Origin: Planococcus citri
Lineage: Eukaryota > Arthropoda > Insecta > Hemiptera > Pseudococcidae
Length of the DNA stretch: 64,000 bases
Assembly: GCF_950023065.1 (NCBI RefSeq)
Contig: NC_088678.1
Coordinates: 58,434,460-58,498,459 of the forward strand
Reading direction: 5' to 3'
The translations under genes were made by a program, and so were the position numbers. The notes beneath the pieces were generated by a model. That model was given only the letters and a program-made list of their open reading frames with translations. It was not told the origin of the DNA and did no database searches. Shown piece after piece: positions 60,485 through 64,000 of this stretch. Position 1 is the stretch's first letter, and each line of letters begins with the position of its first letter.

Positions 60485-62300
60485 GATATACGATAGCGAT
60501 CACGTCAATCTAATTTAACTAGGGATTCGTCAACGTGTACACATGTTCCCCATGGTCTCGTGGGATACGCCGCGCCGCGTTTAATTATTCTCTCATCGTG
60601 TGCAGAATCAGTACCGAAAAAAAGGAAATTGGAGGGCGGTAATTACACGAAGATAGATAACTTTCCGTCGTGTACCGTTTACTCCTTACTTTAAGCTTCT
60701 TATGCATGCAGTCTTTTTCGTTATTTACGCGAATAACACGAAAGACAAACATTTTTAAGGCTTTCATCGTATCAGCCTATATCAACTTACTTTCACTAGC
60801 AACTCGCAAGATGAAAGTCTAAAATTGAAAGTCGCTTTGAAGTCATTTCTGTGTTAAAAAGACTCCTTACGAATAAATAAACCTTTTTAAATCGTACAAT
60901 TTCACGTTTCGCTGCACATGTAAGTAATACCGAATATCTTATCTTAAAATACACAAAATCAAGTTAGCAGGTAGGTACCTACCTACTTCTCACTATATAG
61001 GTAAGAATTTTTCTACTTTGAACGAGCACGAGTGTACCTTTACCTATACAGAGACAGACCCGCATAGCAAGACTAGAGGTATAGGTATACAGACGAATAT
61101 ACAGCAAAGGATTAAAAAAATCGTAAAAAGTTTAACCTACATATATACACGGAACACTATTTATAAAACGGAAATTTGAATTCTTTCTATCATTCGAACT
61201 AAACAACTTTTAAGCCTAATTTTATAACATCTTGCAGCATTAGAGGAAATAGGCATTTGACGATAAGTTGCCGAAATTGATCGTTCGCCTATCCGGAAAG
61301 TAAACGCGACTTCGTTTCAATTTAGAATTGCAAATTGTTTAAGTTGCTCGGTATGCGCACGATACTGGTAACAAATTTTTAAAATTAAATGTTTTCGGTT
61401 AACTGCCAAATTTGTATTCATTTTGCGAGCGTAGTTAGAATTCCAAAGAATAAGCTTTCGCAGCGAATTTTACTCTAAATTATGAAGTTTTTTTTCTTGT
61501 TTGATACTTTAAGAAAATACAGTCTATTTACAACAACGAAAGGTTTAATGTTTATTAATACGTGACATTTCGCTTTTGGGAGTCGTGGAAATTATTCTCA
61601 AAGGATTTGAATGAAAAATTGAAGCTCATGAGGAGGCTTCAAGACCCAGTTTATGCCGAAGAGATGGGCTATTTCTCTTACAATAATACGTTTTTGTGTT
61701 GGCTTTATCTAAGAAATGACTTCGGGGAATTCGAACGAATAATTTTATAACAAGCATACACAATCTTGTATGTACTTGGTCACACAGTAAATGCTTTATG
61801 GCCCAAATTTTCATTGTTTTAAAAATTCATTGGAAGAATCTCACGATTTTTCATCAGATAAGTACCCTAAGCATACGTAATTCTTGCTTCAGTCAGTGTA
61901 GGAGAAGAAATCAAAGTTCATAGGGGAACAAACCATAAGTATCTTCAGTTTATCAGTTTTTTCAAGTTGTTGTTGTTGTTGTTTTTTCAAAGTAAGTGCA
62001 TACCTCTACCTCTTCTGACATAGAAAGGTGAAGAAGAATTTTTCTAGTTCTTACCTTCTTATTTTCAAACTAGCGAGAAAAAACTGGAAAGTTGTTTTCA
62101 ATTTTTTGACCAATCAGAGACAAGTATTTGTATTGTTTGATTACATTCAACTTTCAAGCCTTACATCGAATAGTTACGAGTTGGTCAATTGTTACGATTT
62201 GTTAACCGGACTAGATCGGTCCGTTGAAAAATTTTTCAGCTAATCATTAGATATTCGATAACTGGGACATGTACAAATCAAATTCGTAGGTACGCAGTGA
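60485..62300. other. Non-coding stretch with GTT microsatellite
   Basis: AT-rich, no supported exon. A pure GTT microsatellite lies at about 61968-61983. A single TTTGACCAATCAGAGA (62105) is the inverse of the key word of the satellite that follows. Confidence 0.45.
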
Positions 62301-62307
62301 CATAAGC

Positions 62308-63840
62308 ACACGTTTCTGATGGGCCAAAACAAAAAAAAATAGAAAATCGATGATATTTAGTAATCTCATGTCCTTGAAAGTAACTTTTTTTAGAACATTC
62401 TTCCGTGGAAAACTTGACGAGTTTTTTCAGAAGACATTGATACCTAAAGCATAGAACTTGGAAGTCGCAATGAAACTTTAATTCACGATTCACTAAAAAC
62501 AAAAATATGGTATCAAATCAAAATGATATATCTTCCGACACAAATATACTCGTTTCTGATTGGTAAAATCTCGTACGTGCAGTAATTCAACATTAAAGCA
62601 ACTTTAAAATCAAACATTAAGTATTTTGCAGAAATCAAATTTAGTAATTTACCGTGTGAATTGATTTGGAAGCCGAAATCATGTAACCGAACACAATCGA
62701 ACAGAAACCAGTTGAAACGATACGAATACTCGCTTCTGATTGGTTAAAAAAAATGAAAATCGTTATAATTATTTCGCGTCCATAAAATCAACTTTCTTGA
62801 TATTATTCAACGAATAAAGTATTTTCAGGAAACCTTAATAAACTAAAGAGGACATACAGAAACGTTAATTCATTAATTATGATTAATTAGAACTTGGAAG
62901 CCAAAAATAAGATGTTCGTATTGGGAATTATATCTTCCGACAAAAATACTCGTTTCTGATTGGTTGAAAAAAATGAAAATCGTTTGAAAGCGACTTTCTC
63001 AACAATATTCAACGATTGAAGTAGATTGAAATTTTTTCAGGAGACCTTGATAAGATAGTATATAGAGGACATACTGATACAGAAACGTTAATTCATGAAT
63101 CAAGTATGATTAATTAGTTAGAAGCCAAAAATGTGGTGTTATTCAAAATGAAAATCTCCGTTATAAATACTCGTTTCTAATTGGTTAAAAAAAAAGAAAA
63201 TCGTTATAATTATTTCGCGTCATCGCGTCCTTAAAATCAACTTTGCTGATATTATTCAATGAATAAAGTATTTTCAGGAAACAATAAACATTAATAAACT
63301 ATAGAGGACATACAAAAACGTTAATTCATGAATTATGATTAATTAGAATCCAAAAATGCGGTTAAAAATTTCTGACGTAAATACTCGTTTCTGATTGGTT
63401 GAAAAAAAATGAAAATCATTATCTGATCTCAGTCTCACTTCCTTGAAAGCGACTTCCTTAACATTATTCAACGAATGAAATTTTTTCAGTAAACCTCAAT
63501 AAACTATAGAGGACATACAGAAACTATAATTCACGAATTATGATCAACATAGAAAAGAAAAATACGATGTTATTGGAAATTTATACCTTTTCACACAAAT
63601 ACTCGTTTCTGATTGGTTGACAATGTAAAAATCACATTACAGTAATTTCGCGTCCTCAAAATCAACTTTCTTGATATTATTCAACGAATGAAGTTTATTT
63701 TAGGCAACTTTGATAAACTAAAGAGGACATACATAAACATTAATTCATGAATTATGAATTAGAAGCCAGAAATGTGGTGTTATTAAAAATTTTAATTTCC
63801 GACATAAATACTAGTTTCTGATTGGTTGAAATGAATGAAA
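62308..63840 (+). repeat. Satellite-like array, ~215-bp unit
   Basis: The phrase ACTCGTTTCTGATTGGTTGA recurs at 62548, 62728, 62948, 63169, 63383, 63601 and 63810 (with a weaker copy at 62308), so spacings are 180-240 bp and mostly 209-221. Units also share TTTCGCGTCC, ATTATTCAACGAATGAAG, AGAGGACATACA and AACGTTAATTCATGAATTATG. Copies are diverged by indels. No unit has an open frame. Confidence 0.88.
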
Positions 63841-63841
63841 A

Positions 63842-64000
63842 CTAGCTAACCCGTTAATCGCGCATACTGCGCGATTCTTCGAAACGTAATAATATACACT
63901 GAAAGAAATTAACAGTAATAGTTGCATTAAAACGATGCACTCAGTGCATTAAAATGCGGTAATTTTGGTATAGGAATGAAACGCATTAATCAGTACACAT
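63842..64000 (-). mobile_element. Helitron-like 3' terminus (element runs out of window)
   Basis: Read on the minus strand, a perfect 9-bp stem (AATCGCGCA / TGCGCGATT, 63876-63856, 3-nt loop) is followed by exactly 10 nt, then CTAG (63845-63842), then T. A stem, a 10-12-nt spacer and CTRR before a T is the classical Helitron end. The rest of the element, including any TC 5' end, lies beyond base 64000. Confidence 0.55.

Overview
The window looks like nuclear DNA of an insect, most likely a sternorrhynchan hemipteran (aphid, scale or mealybug type). It is AT-rich, its introns are short with GT..AG borders, and the gene I can name is an animal Patronin/CAMSAP. It carries mariner, LINE, tRNA-SINE, hAT-MITE and Helitron-like sequence, and words such as TAGGTACCTACC are frequent; I associate those with that group from memory. 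No bacterial operons, rRNA or true tRNA genes are visible.

Region 1 (1-17130, + strand) is nearly all of a Patronin (CAMSAP) gene. I could join 24 coding exons in one uninterrupted frame (1819 codons plus stop). They run from the N-terminal helical/CH region through a long disordered Q/N/S-rich linker and a coiled coil to the C-terminal CKK microtubule minus-end-binding domain. Only the first exon(s) are missing. Introns hold a probable MITE and a degenerate 'ATCGAT' satellite that sits inside the CKK-splitting intron.

Region 2 (17150-23000) holds a tRNA-derived SINE and, tail-to-tail with Patronin, a minus-strand intronless gene. It encodes a protein of about 1106 residues built from about 17 helical repeats of 41 residues, after a short array of FSK-type mini-repeats. 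I cannot name it. Its repeats look like OPR/RAP-type or bacterial intracellular-symbiont-type helical repeats, so horizontal transfer is a fair hypothesis. It is the least-explained gene here.

Region 3 (23000-64000) has no recognisable host gene except a possible first coding exon at 26702-26735 (MGC... start, GTGAGT donor). If real, the rest could be one huge first intron. The DNA is packed with mobile and repeated sequence: a 219-bp mariner-type MITE; a 1.5-kb foldback palindrome; a 175-bp tandem repeat; a LINE with ORF1 and ORF2, the latter broken by a 31-bp tandem duplication and by a 684-bp TIR element; a nest of TIR elements at 46.9-50.8 kb; a hAT MITE inside a SINE with a perfect 8-bp target duplication; an apparently intact 1350-bp mariner of DD41D-like spacing; a 260-bp palindrome; three ~350-bp tandem units with poly-G runs; a 524-bp TIR element; a cluster of six 27-bp inverted and direct motifs; a ~215-bp satellite; and, against its end, a Helitron-like 3' terminus running out of the window. 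A short CCAAT-box-like word (TGATTGGTT / TGACCAATCA) recurs in many of these otherwise unrelated repeats.

All exon joins and element borders were read by eye. Family names rest on motifs, not on database searches.
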